Below, piece by piece: positions 36,137 to 44,793 of a DNA stretch of 64,000 nucleotides. Location of the stretch: contig JAUXYP010000013.1 of the NCBI GenBank assembly GCA_030694265.1, positions 62,001-126,000 on the forward strand. The letters are read 5' to 3'. Under the pieces are notes generated by a model that saw only the letters and a program-made list of their open reading frames with translations, had not been told where the DNA came from and did no database searches. Each line of letters opens with the position of its first letter. Position 1 is the stretch's first letter. Source of the DNA: Sulfuricurvum sp. GTDB lineage: Bacteria; Campylobacterota; Campylobacteria; Campylobacterales; Sulfurimonadaceae. Both the position numbers and the translations under genes were made by a program.

Positions 36137-36763
36137 ATGGCACTGGTAAAAACACACACACAGCAGGTTGTCGAAGAACTTCCACAATTTTCAACACTTG
36201 AAGAAGCCGTAGACTATTATCATGCTAATGATGGAAAATTTGATGAGCAAGGCTATGCAATAGAGCAAATCGAAATGTTCGAGGGCGGCGGAGAAGAATT
36301 AGTTAAACTTTTGATAGATAACCCGTACGTGCATAAAGATATGGCAAGTAAAATCGCTTCCACTCTTGCTAAAATGGATGGAAGCCGTGCCCCCATCGAG
36401 TCGATTATGGGTTTGCTCAAAGTACGTAATGCGTATATTCGAAATCTTGGGATCACAACGCTTCAAAATTATGGTGATGCGATCAAATATTACATTGTGA
36501 AATTTCTTATTGGGGATGATCGTGATTTACGTATTTTTGCGATTAATGTTTTAGGCGATGTTAATTTTTCTCAATCACGTGATATGCTCATCGAACTTCT
36601 CGAAAAAGAGACCGATATCAATGTTGCAATGACGGCTGTGGATTATATGGCTGAGATTGGCGAAGTAGAGGATATTCCATTGCTCGAAACGGTCAAAAGC
36701 AGATTTCAGGATGCGTACGTTGATTTTGCGATTGATAACGCCATTCGCAGTATTCGGGGGTAG
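36137..36763 (+). CDS. HEAT-like repeat protein between cheB and cheR
   Basis: This 208-residue protein has helical repeats with the HEAT/PBS-lyase pattern (AYIRNLGITTLQNYG, LRIFAINVLGDVNF, NVAMTAVDYMAEIGEVEDI). No catalytic motif is visible. The N-terminal 60 residues are acidic. HEAT proteins in other chemosensory clusters act as scaffolds or methylation helpers; that is an analogy. It is 10 bases after cheB and 3 before cheR, so a role in adaptation or array assembly is likely. Confidence 0.72.
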   Translation: MALVKTHTQQVVEELPQFSTLEEAVDYYHANDGKFDEQGYAIEQIEMFEGGGEELVKLLIDNPYVHKDMASKIASTLAKMDGSRAPIESIMGLLKVRNAYIRNLGITTLQNYGDAIKYYIVKFLIGDDRDLRIFAINVLGDVNFSQSRDMLIELLEKETDINVAMTAVDYMAEIGEVEDIPLLETVKSRFQDAYVDFAIDNAIRSIRG

Positions 36764-36766
36764 GTA

Positions 36767-37597
36767 GTGGAGGCTCTTTTGTCCGAAGAAAATTTCTATA
36801 AGATGACCGACTACATTTATCGTAAAACGGGGATTTATTTGGAATTGGACAAGCATTTTGATAAGCTTTCCAAGTACATAGAAGCACGCTGTAAAGTGAT
36901 TGGTGCGGATTCCTTCCGGAAGTATTTTTACACTTTACGTTTTGATGATAAAGACGGTGCAGAGTTTCAAGCGCTTGTAAATGGGATGACCGTCAATGAA
37001 ACCTATTTTTACCGTGAGAAAGAGCAGTTTGAGGTGTTGGTTGACCGAATCTTGCCAGAACTGCATCAGATAAAGCCAAAAGGGCAGCCTTTACGGATTT
37101 TATCCGCTCCAAGCTCTACGGGAGAAGAACCGTATTCGATGATATTGCATATTCTCGAAGAAGCGCGTATTGTTGATGAACGTGATATTGAAGTTGTCGG
37201 TATTGACATTGACAGTACGGTGATTGAAAAAGCAAAATTGGGTAAATACTCAGATCGTGCAGTTCATGCGATACCGCCTGGTGCGTTGGCGAAGTATTTT
37301 AAAAAACGTCCATTGGGTTACGATTTAATCGATGATCTGATCGGAACTGTAGACTTTAAATTGGCCAATATTTTTGATAGGGGAGATATGCGTAAACTGG
37401 GAAAATTCGATGTTATTTTTTCACGCAATATGCTGATCTATTTTGATGATGCCAGCCGAAAAGAAGTTGCAATGACCTTTTACGATATGCTTAATCCCGG
37501 TGGTTATGTCTTGTTAGGTCATGCTGAATATATGAGCCGTATCACTTCCGTATTTAAGGCCAAAAAAATCGATTCCACGTTAATTTATCAAAAATAA
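36767..37597 (+). CDS. cheR: CheR receptor methyltransferase
   Basis: CheR methylates receptor glutamates with SAM. The 276-residue protein has the N-terminal helical domain (VNETYFYREKEQFEVL) and the SAM domain with LSAPSSTGEEPYSM, VGIDIDSTVIEKA and FSRNMLIYFD. The start is GTG 36767 following GGGGGTAGGTA. It pairs with cheB for methylation-based adaptation. Confidence 0.95.
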   Translation: MEALLSEENFYKMTDYIYRKTGIYLELDKHFDKLSKYIEARCKVIGADSFRKYFYTLRFDDKDGAEFQALVNGMTVNETYFYREKEQFEVLVDRILPELHQIKPKGQPLRILSAPSSTGEEPYSMILHILEEARIVDERDIEVVGIDIDSTVIEKAKLGKYSDRAVHAIPPGALAKYFKKRPLGYDLIDDLIGTVDFKLANIFDRGDMRKLGKFDVIFSRNMLIYFDDASRKEVAMTFYDMLNPGGYVLLGHAEYMSRITSVFKAKKIDSTLIYQK

Positions 37598-37618
37598 GAA
37601 CATTAAAAGGAGAACAAT

Positions 37619-37990
37619 ATGCCATTAGTAATATTTGTAGACGACAGCGAGACCGCTTTAGCATCCACTCGGATGGTTACGGACTCAATGCCGATTACGG
37701 TCAAGCAATATTTGTCCGCAGTTGACGCACTCAATGAGATCAAGGGGGGAATGGTCCCGGATTTGATCATTACGGATATGAATATGCCCGTCATGAATGG
37801 TTTTGAGTTTTTACAGGGGCTTCGGGCGGTGCCAAGTACGGCACGGACTCCTGTGTTGATGCTGACAACGGAAACGCGCGATGAGCTTAAAGTGCAGGGA
37901 AAAGCGCTTGGACTGACGGGTTGGGTGGTGAAGCCCTTTAATCCGGCGCAGCTCAAGCAGGCAATTTCTAGAGTATTGCGTCTAGCATAA
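37619..37990 (+). CDS. Single-domain response regulator (CheY-like)
   Basis: This 123-residue receiver domain has D53 in ITDMNMPVMNG, the acidic pair at VDDS and lysine in VVKPFNP. No output domain follows. It lies directly before the CheZ-like gene and is the likely phosphate sink or output regulator of this cluster. Confidence 0.92.
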   Translation: MPLVIFVDDSETALASTRMVTDSMPITVKQYLSAVDALNEIKGGMVPDLIITDMNMPVMNGFEFLQGLRAVPSTARTPVLMLTTETRDELKVQGKALGLTGWVVKPFNPAQLKQAISRVLRLA

Positions 37991-37999
37991 GTTAAAAAG

Positions 38000-38392
38000 A
38001 TGCAATTTCTACATACCCTCAACGGACTACTAGAACATGTTAAAACAGTAGAGCGCGAGACCATTGATTTAACAAAAGAAGCGCAGTTGCGATTTGTTCG
38101 GTTCCTTGATAAAAATGCTTTAAGCGTAGACGACGAAACGCTCGAAGCGATGCAGTATCAAGATATTATTGCACAGCAGTTAAGTGCAACCATAGAGGCC
38201 ATTGAAAGCGCACAGGAGCATATGCAGTATTTTTTGCATGCGTTTAGCGAAGATGATGCGATTGCAGCTCAAAGCATTGAAAAAATGCACGGAAAATTGA
38301 CGAGTGCGCTTGAAAAAGCAAAAGAAAAACACAGTGCATTTAGCGGAAAAGTGAATCGTGAAGACGATGATGACGGAATAGAGTTTTTTTAG
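38000..38392 (+). CDS. Short CheZ-like phosphatase candidate
   Basis: This 130-residue, mostly helical protein contains MQYQDIIAQQL. Its Asp-x3-Gln spacing matches the CheZ active helix (D143 and Q147 in E. coli). The C-terminus DDDDGIEFF is acidic then aromatic, like the CheY-docking tail of CheZ. It lies between two CheY genes. Sequence outside these spots is not clearly CheZ, so the assignment is an inference from motif, tail and neighbours. Confidence 0.66.
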   Translation: MQFLHTLNGLLEHVKTVERETIDLTKEAQLRFVRFLDKNALSVDDETLEAMQYQDIIAQQLSATIEAIESAQEHMQYFLHAFSEDDAIAAQSIEKMHGKLTSALEKAKEKHSAFSGKVNREDDDDGIEFF

Positions 38393-38401
38393 GAGCATAA
38401 G

Positions 38402-38767
38402 ATGGCAACAGTAATGGTAGTAGACGATTCAAAAACAGTGCGGAGTTATCACGGCTCTATTCTCAAAGATTTGGGTGTGGAAGTACTTGAAGCAGAAAAT
38501 GGGATGGAAGCGCTTGAAAAATCGTTGGATAATAACGTGGATTTATATCTTGTGGATGTGAACATGCCGGTTATGGACGGTTACTCGTTTGTGAGTGAAT
38601 TACGTAAACAGCCTGCGCGCCGTTTTACCCCTGTGATTATGATCACAACGCAAATGGAAGCAACCGATAAGCTTGAAGCATTCAAAGTAGGTGCCAATCT
38701 TTTCGAAACCAAACCTATCAAGCCGGATGCTCTTAAAGGGTATCTGCAGCTCTTGTTAAAAGTTTAA
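38402..38767 (+). CDS. CheY-like response regulator
   Basis: This 121-residue receiver has D52 in LVDVNMPVMDG, VVDDSK at the N-terminus and lysine in FETKPIKP. It is 14 bases before cheA and is a probable direct target of it. Whether it binds the flagellar motor cannot be read from the sequence. Confidence 0.93.
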   Translation: MATVMVVDDSKTVRSYHGSILKDLGVEVLEAENGMEALEKSLDNNVDLYLVDVNMPVMDGYSFVSELRKQPARRFTPVIMITTQMEATDKLEAFKVGANLFETKPIKPDALKGYLQLLLKV

Positions 38768-38781
38768 CTCAAGGACAACTT

Positions 38782-41532
38782 ATGAATCCGCTACTCGAAC
38801 AATTTTTATTGGAAGCCAGAGAGAATTTGGCGTTTATTGATCAAAACATTGAAAATATCGGAGGAGACGATCCTGAGTTGTTAAACTCCGTTTTTCGCGC
38901 TGCACATACCCTCAAAGGTGGCTCCGGAATTGTAGGGTTTGATAGCGTGAAACGGATTACTCATCATGCCGAAGATTTATTGGACATGTTGCGTTCGGGA
39001 AAACTTGAATTTAGACCCGTCATGGTCGAATCATTGTTTAATGCATTTGATGAGGTGGTTAATCTTGTTGAAGCTGCCGAAGAGTGCGGTGATATTGTAG
39101 AAGCGGATGAATCACGTATTGATCAGATTGCCGAAGAGCTCAGTGGATTAATGGGTAAAACGATTGAAGTGCAAACATGGTCGTGTCCGTTTAGATTGGC
39201 AAGGGATGTTGAACGTGTTATTAATATTCCGATGCCATTTTTACGACAGTTTTGGCAAACGATTGTGTTTAAGGCGGGTGAGATTGATGAAGAATTTTGT
39301 GCCAAAGAACAATTATATGCGATTGTGCTTGATTTGGATGAATCGTGTATGGTATATGGAAATGATCCGCTCTATACCCTCTCTCTCCTGGGGGATAAAG
39401 TTTTAGGAATTCACTCATGTATGAATGAGAATGCGGCAAAAGCACTTTTATCCGGGTTTGATGATTCGGATGGGTTACTGCTTCGTTTGAGTATGACGGC
39501 GTTTGTGTATGCGACCTATGAAGAGATCAGCGATGCCATGTTTAATTTCGTCGATGAGCTTACCTTTGTTCCGCTTGATATTGTGACGTTGCTACAGATC
39601 AATGAGGGTGAATCTGGTCACGTATTGGATGTTTTGAAAGAACTTTCAACTGAGTGTAGCAGTGCTATTGATTCACTCAACCGTTTTGCAATCAGTGAAA
39701 AGATTAATAATACGTTGCCGTTAATTGGGCGAGATACACTTCAAAGTACACAGCTACGGCGTTTGGATGAGGTACTCAATACGATTAGAGATACAGATTT
39801 GGGTTCTTTAAAATCATTTTTCGCACAGTTGCCTCAGGGGAATGTGTATGTGTATAATGCCTTGAATGATAATGTTCCTGCTGTAGAGGCCGTGAATGTG
39901 CCAGATGCAGTCTGCGAACCGATGGTAATAAATGAAGTAGAGCGCATACAGCTTAAGGCGATTTTGATGCAACAGCTTCAAACATTGGAAATGGTGGATG
40001 ATGACGCTGCAAAAGAACGCGTATTGTCCATTTTAGAAAATAATCTTAAACCGTACATTTGCGATATGCCAAGCAGCTTTGACTCTAAAGAAGCCCTGAT
40101 GGAGTGGTTGCGCTGTGAGATAAGCGGCGAACAGAAAGAAGCCGTCCAAGAGCCGGTAGCAGTACCTGAGATCGCTGTTGTTGAAACACCGATTGTGATT
40201 GCAGCAGAACCTGAAGTGAAGTCCTACAGCCAGCCTGTTGCGGTTGTTTCTGAAGTAATGCCTGTGGCCTCAAGCGCAGTCGAACGAGCTGATTTAGACA
40301 ATCAGGTAAGCGGCAGTAAAAAGGGAGTTATCGGCAAAACGGTCAAAGTCGATCAAGAGTCGATTGATCATTTGATGAACGTTGTTGGTGAGCTTTTGGT
40401 AGCTAAAAATTCCCTTCCGTATTTGGCGGATGGGGTGCATAAAATGACGGGTGAAGGGATCAAACGTGCTATTATGGAAAAATATACGTTTATCAACCGT
40501 CTAGCAGAGCAATTACAAGATTTGATTATGTCTATGCGGATGCTTCCGATTTCCTATGTCTTTGACCGTTATCCAAAATTGGTACGTGATATTTCTAAAA
40601 ATATGAATAAAAAAGTGACATTGAGTATGGACGGTGGCGAAACCAAGCTCGATAAAAACATGATCGAAATGTTGGCTGATCCGATGATACATATTATGCG
40701 TAACTCTTTGGATCACGGGATAGAAATGCCGGATGTCCGTATTCAAAAAGGGAAAAATCCGGAAGGGCATATAACGCTTAACGCCTATGCTCAATCGGAT
40801 AAAATTATCATTGAAATACGCGATGACGGTGCGGGAATTAATATTGATCGTGTGGTTCAAAAGGTACTGGAAAAAGAGTTGCTAACGCTTGAACAAGTAG
40901 AAGCGATGAATGATGATGAAAAAGCGGCATTGGTCATGCTTCCAGGCCTCTCAACGGCAGAGACAATCAGCGAATACAGCGGTCGCGGTGTCGGGATGGA
41001 CGTTGTGCGCAAATCGATCGAGGGATTTGGCGGAACCATCCGTATCAAGACCATACCGAATCAAGGGACGACGATTTATCTCTCTATCCCGGTATCGCTC
41101 GCGGTTACTTCCTTGCTTCATGTTACTATGAGCGGGGTTCATTATGGATTCCCGATGGATTCGGTTTCAGAAACGGTAAAAATCGAATCTACTCAAATCG
41201 AGTATTTGCAAAACGAGCCATTTATTTATCTACGTGGCGAAGTCATTCCGTTGCTTTTTGCGAAGAACATGCTGGATGAAGAGGCGCTGAAGAATAAAGC
41301 GCTTCCAGTGGTGGTGTTGAGTATCAAAGGAAACCTTCTTGCTGTCGTCGTCAATGAGTTGTTGGGACAATTGGATGTGGTTCAAAAACCACTTGAGGGG
41401 ATTATGGAAGGTCACCCTATTTTCAGTGGTACTGCATTGCTGGGTAATGGTCAAATCATTATGGCGATTGATCCAATAGGAATTTTAGGGATATCGACGG
41501 TACTCAAAAGCGATCATCGTATCGCTAGTTAA
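38782..41532 (+). CDS. cheA: Chemotaxis histidine kinase CheA
   Basis: The 916-residue kinase has an N-terminal Hpt domain (H42 in FRAAHTLKGGSG), a long middle part at about 130-500 without a clear known domain, the dimerisation segment from about 513 (TVKVDQESIDHLMNVVGELL), the ATPase domain with DPMIHIMRNSLDHGIE near 632, DDGAGIN near 681 and GRGVGMDVV near 733, and a C-terminal CheW-like domain from about 771. No receiver is attached. It is about 250 residues longer than E. coli CheA. Confidence 0.96.
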   Translation: MNPLLEQFLLEARENLAFIDQNIENIGGDDPELLNSVFRAAHTLKGGSGIVGFDSVKRITHHAEDLLDMLRSGKLEFRPVMVESLFNAFDEVVNLVEAAEECGDIVEADESRIDQIAEELSGLMGKTIEVQTWSCPFRLARDVERVINIPMPFLRQFWQTIVFKAGEIDEEFCAKEQLYAIVLDLDESCMVYGNDPLYTLSLLGDKVLGIHSCMNENAAKALLSGFDDSDGLLLRLSMTAFVYATYEEISDAMFNFVDELTFVPLDIVTLLQINEGESGHVLDVLKELSTECSSAIDSLNRFAISEKINNTLPLIGRDTLQSTQLRRLDEVLNTIRDTDLGSLKSFFAQLPQGNVYVYNALNDNVPAVEAVNVPDAVCEPMVINEVERIQLKAILMQQLQTLEMVDDDAAKERVLSILENNLKPYICDMPSSFDSKEALMEWLRCEISGEQKEAVQEPVAVPEIAVVETPIVIAAEPEVKSYSQPVAVVSEVMPVASSAVERADLDNQVSGSKKGVIGKTVKVDQESIDHLMNVVGELLVAKNSLPYLADGVHKMTGEGIKRAIMEKYTFINRLAEQLQDLIMSMRMLPISYVFDRYPKLVRDISKNMNKKVTLSMDGGETKLDKNMIEMLADPMIHIMRNSLDHGIEMPDVRIQKGKNPEGHITLNAYAQSDKIIIEIRDDGAGINIDRVVQKVLEKELLTLEQVEAMNDDEKAALVMLPGLSTAETISEYSGRGVGMDVVRKSIEGFGGTIRIKTIPNQGTTIYLSIPVSLAVTSLLHVTMSGVHYGFPMDSVSETVKIESTQIEYLQNEPFIYLRGEVIPLLFAKNMLDEEALKNKALPVVVLSIKGNLLAVVVNELLGQLDVVQKPLEGIMEGHPIFSGTALLGNGQIIMAIDPIGILGISTVLKSDHRIAS

Positions 41533-41546
41533 GTAAAGGAATTAAG

Positions 41547-41981
41547 ATGGAAGATTATATTATCTTTACTGTAGGTGATAACTATTATGCTTTGAGTGTT
41601 GCATCCATACAGAGGATTATTCAAGTTCCCTCTGTTACGGCTATTCCCAATGCACACTCTATGGTTGAGGGGATGATGTCCTATGAAAATCGTGTGATCA
41701 AAGTAGTGAATTTTCGCGCAATGATGGGTATGGAGAGTTTTGAAGAGAGTGCGACAAGCAAGTCTCAAAAACTGCTTATTTATCAAACGCAAAACGCGTT
41801 TTTCGGTATCAAAGTGGATCAGATAGAAGATATTAAAAATCTCGATTGCTCAACACTTAAACACGTTGATAGACTCGAAGCAAATGCAAATTTTGTGGAA
41901 ATAAACGGGGTAGTTGAAGTGGATGGTCGGCTTGTAAACGTTATTAAATCGGTAACATTACCGATGAAGGAGAAAGTATAA
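41547..41981 (+). CDS. cheW: CheW adaptor (first of a pair)
   Basis: This 144-residue single CheW domain has YIIFTVGDNYYALSV at the start and AIPNAHSMVEGMMSYENRVIKVVNF in the core. It overlaps the STAS-like gene by one base and closely resembles the CheW at 42267, so the two are recent duplicates. Confidence 0.92.
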   Translation: MEDYIIFTVGDNYYALSVASIQRIIQVPSVTAIPNAHSMVEGMMSYENRVIKVVNFRAMMGMESFEESATSKSQKLLIYQTQNAFFGIKVDQIEDIKNLDCSTLKHVDRLEANANFVEINGVVEVDGRLVNVIKSVTLPMKEKV

Positions 41982-42250
41982 TGGCGGCATTAATGGAAAA
42001 TAATACAGTAACGTTTAGCGGGGTTGTGTATGAAGATGAAATAGTTGCTTTACGCGACTTTTTGCAGATGACCTCACCGGCTGAAATTAGGGTTGACTTT
42101 ACTGAATGTGACGATATTCATTTGGGTGTTTTACAGCTCATTTTAGGGTACAAAAAATTGTATGGTGCAAGTTGTTTATATGGTTATGAGATCAAACTGT
42201 ATCAAAAGCTATGTGAAGGGTTTGAAATAACCGAAACGCATTGCGCGTAA
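41981..42250 (+). CDS. STAS-like domain protein without the phospho-serine
   Basis: This 89-residue protein has the size and pattern of an anti-anti-sigma (STAS) domain: a first beta strand (TVTFSGVVYEDEIVALRDFL) and VDFTECDDIHLGVLQLILGYKKLYG, which aligns with the usual strand-DSSGL-helix. The serine that partner kinases phosphorylate is replaced (DIHLG). It may act as a fixed protein-binding module. It lies between two cheW genes and is coupled to the first. Confidence 0.62.
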   Translation: MAALMENNTVTFSGVVYEDEIVALRDFLQMTSPAEIRVDFTECDDIHLGVLQLILGYKKLYGASCLYGYEIKLYQKLCEGFEITETHCA

Positions 42251-42266
42251 ATGTTAGGGAGCAATT

Positions 42267-42695
42267 GTGAGCGACTTTATTATTTTCACTGTCAATGAAG
42301 CTCATTACGCATTGGATGTGACGAACATAGAACGTATAGATCAAGTTCCATTGCTGACCCCTATTCCAAACGCCCACTCTTTCGTGGATGGGATAATGAT
42401 GTATCAAGACAATACCCTCAAAGTAATCAATTTTCGGAAAATGACGAATGCACCTGGAGAAGAGCCGGCATTGAGTTCTCAGAAGCTTCTGATTTATCGA
42501 GATAAAAAGGGACTTTTTGCTATAAAAGTAGATACGATTAAAGACATTACGGCGTTTGACGCGTCCAGCATTAAACCGTACGCCCATTGCGTTACCGTAG
42601 GGCAGTATTTGCTCACACGCGGCGTCGTTGAGTACAAACAGTCGTTAGCCGTTGTTATAGAGTCAGTAGAACTTCCACACGATGAGGCGGCATGA
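42267..42695 (+). CDS. cheW: CheW adaptor (second of a pair)
   Basis: This 142-residue CheW domain begins FIIFTVNEAHYALDV and shares PIPNAHSFVDGIM with the gene at 41547. The start is GTG 42267 after TAGGGAG. It overlaps the parA-like gene by 4 bases. Confidence 0.9.
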   Translation: MSDFIIFTVNEAHYALDVTNIERIDQVPLLTPIPNAHSFVDGIMMYQDNTLKVINFRKMTNAPGEEPALSSQKLLIYRDKKGLFAIKVDTIKDITAFDASSIKPYAHCVTVGQYLLTRGVVEYKQSLAVVIESVELPHDEAA

Positions 42696-43435
42696 AAACA
42701 ATCGTCGTTTCGAATCGTAAAGGCGGATCGGCCAAGACGACTACTGCTGTGAATCTCGCCTGCGAATTGGCAAAAATCGGATCGGTGCTCTTGATCGATT
42801 TTGATACCCAAGGACACGCTTCGCTTGGAGTGGGTTGCGAAGCTTCTGAGGATAATGGAGCGCATTCGATTTTTGTAGGTAAAACGCTCAGCGAGACGTT
42901 TGTTCACACGGTACACGATCAGCTTACCCTTTCTCCTGCGCAAGAGTTTTTTGATGTCTATGAGTTTGGAGATTTGCGCGGAGTACTCAAAAATCGTTTT
43001 CGCCGCGAGATGATCCATGATTTTTTTGATTACGTGATTATTGACACTCCTCCAACATTTGATGGGTTACTTAAAAATGCGCTTGAAGTCGCCGATGCTG
43101 TTGTGATCCCATTCGTCCCGCATCATCTAGGAGTGGTTGCGGTGGGACAAATGGTACGTGCTATCTATCAAAATGCTTCACTCAACAGTCAAAAAACGCC
43201 CGAAGTGGGAATTTTACCCGTGATGGTCAATGCCCACATACCTGAACATCGTGAAGCCATAGCCAAGATTAGAACCCAGTTTGGTGAAGAAAAACTTTTT
43301 TCGGGAATAGGGATTGATATCAAGCTGGCCAAACAGTTTGAGGGAGGAAACCCGGTTGTTTTGGATGAGGAACGTTCCCGTGGAGTGAAGGATTATCGGC
43401 ATTTTGTGGAAGAGCTTTTGGCTCGATTATGTTAA
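42692..43435 (+). CDS. ParA-family ATPase, probable array positioning protein
   Basis: This 247-residue protein has the deviant Walker A motif KGGSAKTTT, the Walker B region LLIDFDTQGHAS and IIDTPPTFDGLL. ParA-type ATPases move cargo over the nucleoid or to poles. No parB gene accompanies it; the neighbours are chemosensory. Known relatives in this setting are PpfA of Rhodobacter, which segregates cytoplasmic receptor clusters, and ParC of Vibrio. The same role is inferred here for the soluble receptor array. Confidence 0.85.
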   Translation: MKTIVVSNRKGGSAKTTTAVNLACELAKIGSVLLIDFDTQGHASLGVGCEASEDNGAHSIFVGKTLSETFVHTVHDQLTLSPAQEFFDVYEFGDLRGVLKNRFRREMIHDFFDYVIIDTPPTFDGLLKNALEVADAVVIPFVPHHLGVVAVGQMVRAIYQNASLNSQKTPEVGILPVMVNAHIPEHREAIAKIRTQFGEEKLFSGIGIDIKLAKQFEGGNPVVLDEERSRGVKDYRHFVEELLARLC

Positions 43436-43458
43436 ATGTATAGAAATGGATTTTGATT

Positions 43459-44784
43459 ATGAAAAAAATACTGATTGTTGATGACAATGAAAATAATCGA
43501 ATGCTCTTGCGGGCACTTTTGGAAGAATACGCTGAAGATAACACGATAAAACTGAGTATACATGAAGCGGTCAATGGATTGGAAGCCTCATTGATTGTAC
43601 AAGACGAGCATTTTCATCTTATCTTTATGGATATCATGATGCCGGAGATGGATGGAATCGAAGCGACTAAACGTATACGTGCGCAGGATGCTAAAACCAT
43701 GATTGTAGCAGTATCTGGGGTGGATGATGGTGACCGTCAGCAGCAGATACTGCGAAACGGTGCAGAGGACTATATCTCTAAACCAATCAATGCAGATGTT
43801 TTTTTGACACGCTTGAGCAATTATTTATCTTTGATTGAGTCACGGGACACATTGACAAAAAAGTTCAATCCAAGCGCTGCAAATTTATTTACACAAGAAA
43901 CATTTAGCCGTAAACTGCTCTTTTATCTGCAAAATGATGATGAACTTGCTGAATTTTGGGAATATTATCTTCTCAATTCAAATGAGCGCTGTGAAAAGTT
44001 AAGTGACGCAATACGAACTGTGTACGCTCTGGGATCTATTGGATTAAAATTAGGCGTAAAATTGCAGATTGTCGTCGAGGAATCTATTGAGAAAATGTTT
44101 ATCACCCTTGGAGGATTAAACGAAATTGATGCCAAGATTGTCAAATTGATTCTGGCTAAAAATCCAACTGTAACGGATTACAAAATAAGAGATGATAAAA
44201 TCAGTATTCGACTGCAGCGTCCCAGCATTAAGCCATTGGTTACGCTTGCTGATGAACAGATCGCCACGACAGTGAATGTGACTTCTGCTTATGCGGCTGC
44301 TGCTGCAAGCTATGAAGCGGTTGTGCAAACAACACAGGTATACGATTATATGGATCCCGAAGATTTGATGGATCTAAAAGAATACGTCGCTAAACTCAAT
44401 TCGCTCATGATGGTTGTAGGTGGAGAGATTGAATATCATGAGGTGAATGAGATTAGTGATAGTCTTCAGAATATCAGTCGAATCTCAAGAGGGTATACGG
44501 ACAGTTACTCAATCGGACAAGCGTTGAGTTCTATGGGATATGCCATTACGAATCATAGGGAACTTTTTATGGCGAAGTCCGATGATCTTGCACCGATGTG
44601 CACAGCATTCGGACGTGATTTGAGAAACTGGCTACAGCTGATTTTCGTAGAGGGTGCCACCAGTGTTCATTATATGGATGATACCATTATTGCCAATGCC
44701 CAAATGATTGAGAGCATTTTGACGATGGAAGATGCGGATCATAGTAGCGCGGCTGAAAATTTGGATGATATTTTTGATTTTTAG
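43459..44784 (+). CDS. Response regulator with a large unrecognised C-terminal domain
   Basis: A receiver domain (residues 1-125; D58 in FMDIMMPEMDG, lysine in YISKPINA) is followed by about 315 residues that I cannot assign: helical segments, an alanine-rich stretch near 280 (SAYAAAAASYEA), and the tail ENLDDIFDF. No DNA-binding, GGDEF or kinase motif is visible. The tail resembles the acidic-aromatic CheY-docking end of CheZ. The start ATG 43459 is preferred over TTG 43453. It is probably a system-specific output. Confidence 0.78.
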   Translation: MKKILIVDDNENNRMLLRALLEEYAEDNTIKLSIHEAVNGLEASLIVQDEHFHLIFMDIMMPEMDGIEATKRIRAQDAKTMIVAVSGVDDGDRQQQILRNGAEDYISKPINADVFLTRLSNYLSLIESRDTLTKKFNPSAANLFTQETFSRKLLFYLQNDDELAEFWEYYLLNSNERCEKLSDAIRTVYALGSIGLKLGVKLQIVVEESIEKMFITLGGLNEIDAKIVKLILAKNPTVTDYKIRDDKISIRLQRPSIKPLVTLADEQIATTVNVTSAYAAAAASYEAVVQTTQVYDYMDPEDLMDLKEYVAKLNSLMMVVGGEIEYHEVNEISDSLQNISRISRGYTDSYSIGQALSSMGYAITNHRELFMAKSDDLAPMCTAFGRDLRNWLQLIFVEGATSVHYMDDTIIANAQMIESILTMEDADHSSAAENLDDIFDF

Positions 44785-44793
44785 GAGTTTATC

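Noticed and set aside
37603-38064. 153-codon minus-strand frame across the CheY and CheZ-like genes
   Set aside because: It mirrors codon positions of the receiver gene and would also contradict the tight plus-strand operon.
42692-43435. ParA gene as chromosome or plasmid partition system
   Set aside because: No parB, parS-like repeats or replication genes are nearby, and the gene is embedded in the chemosensory operon.
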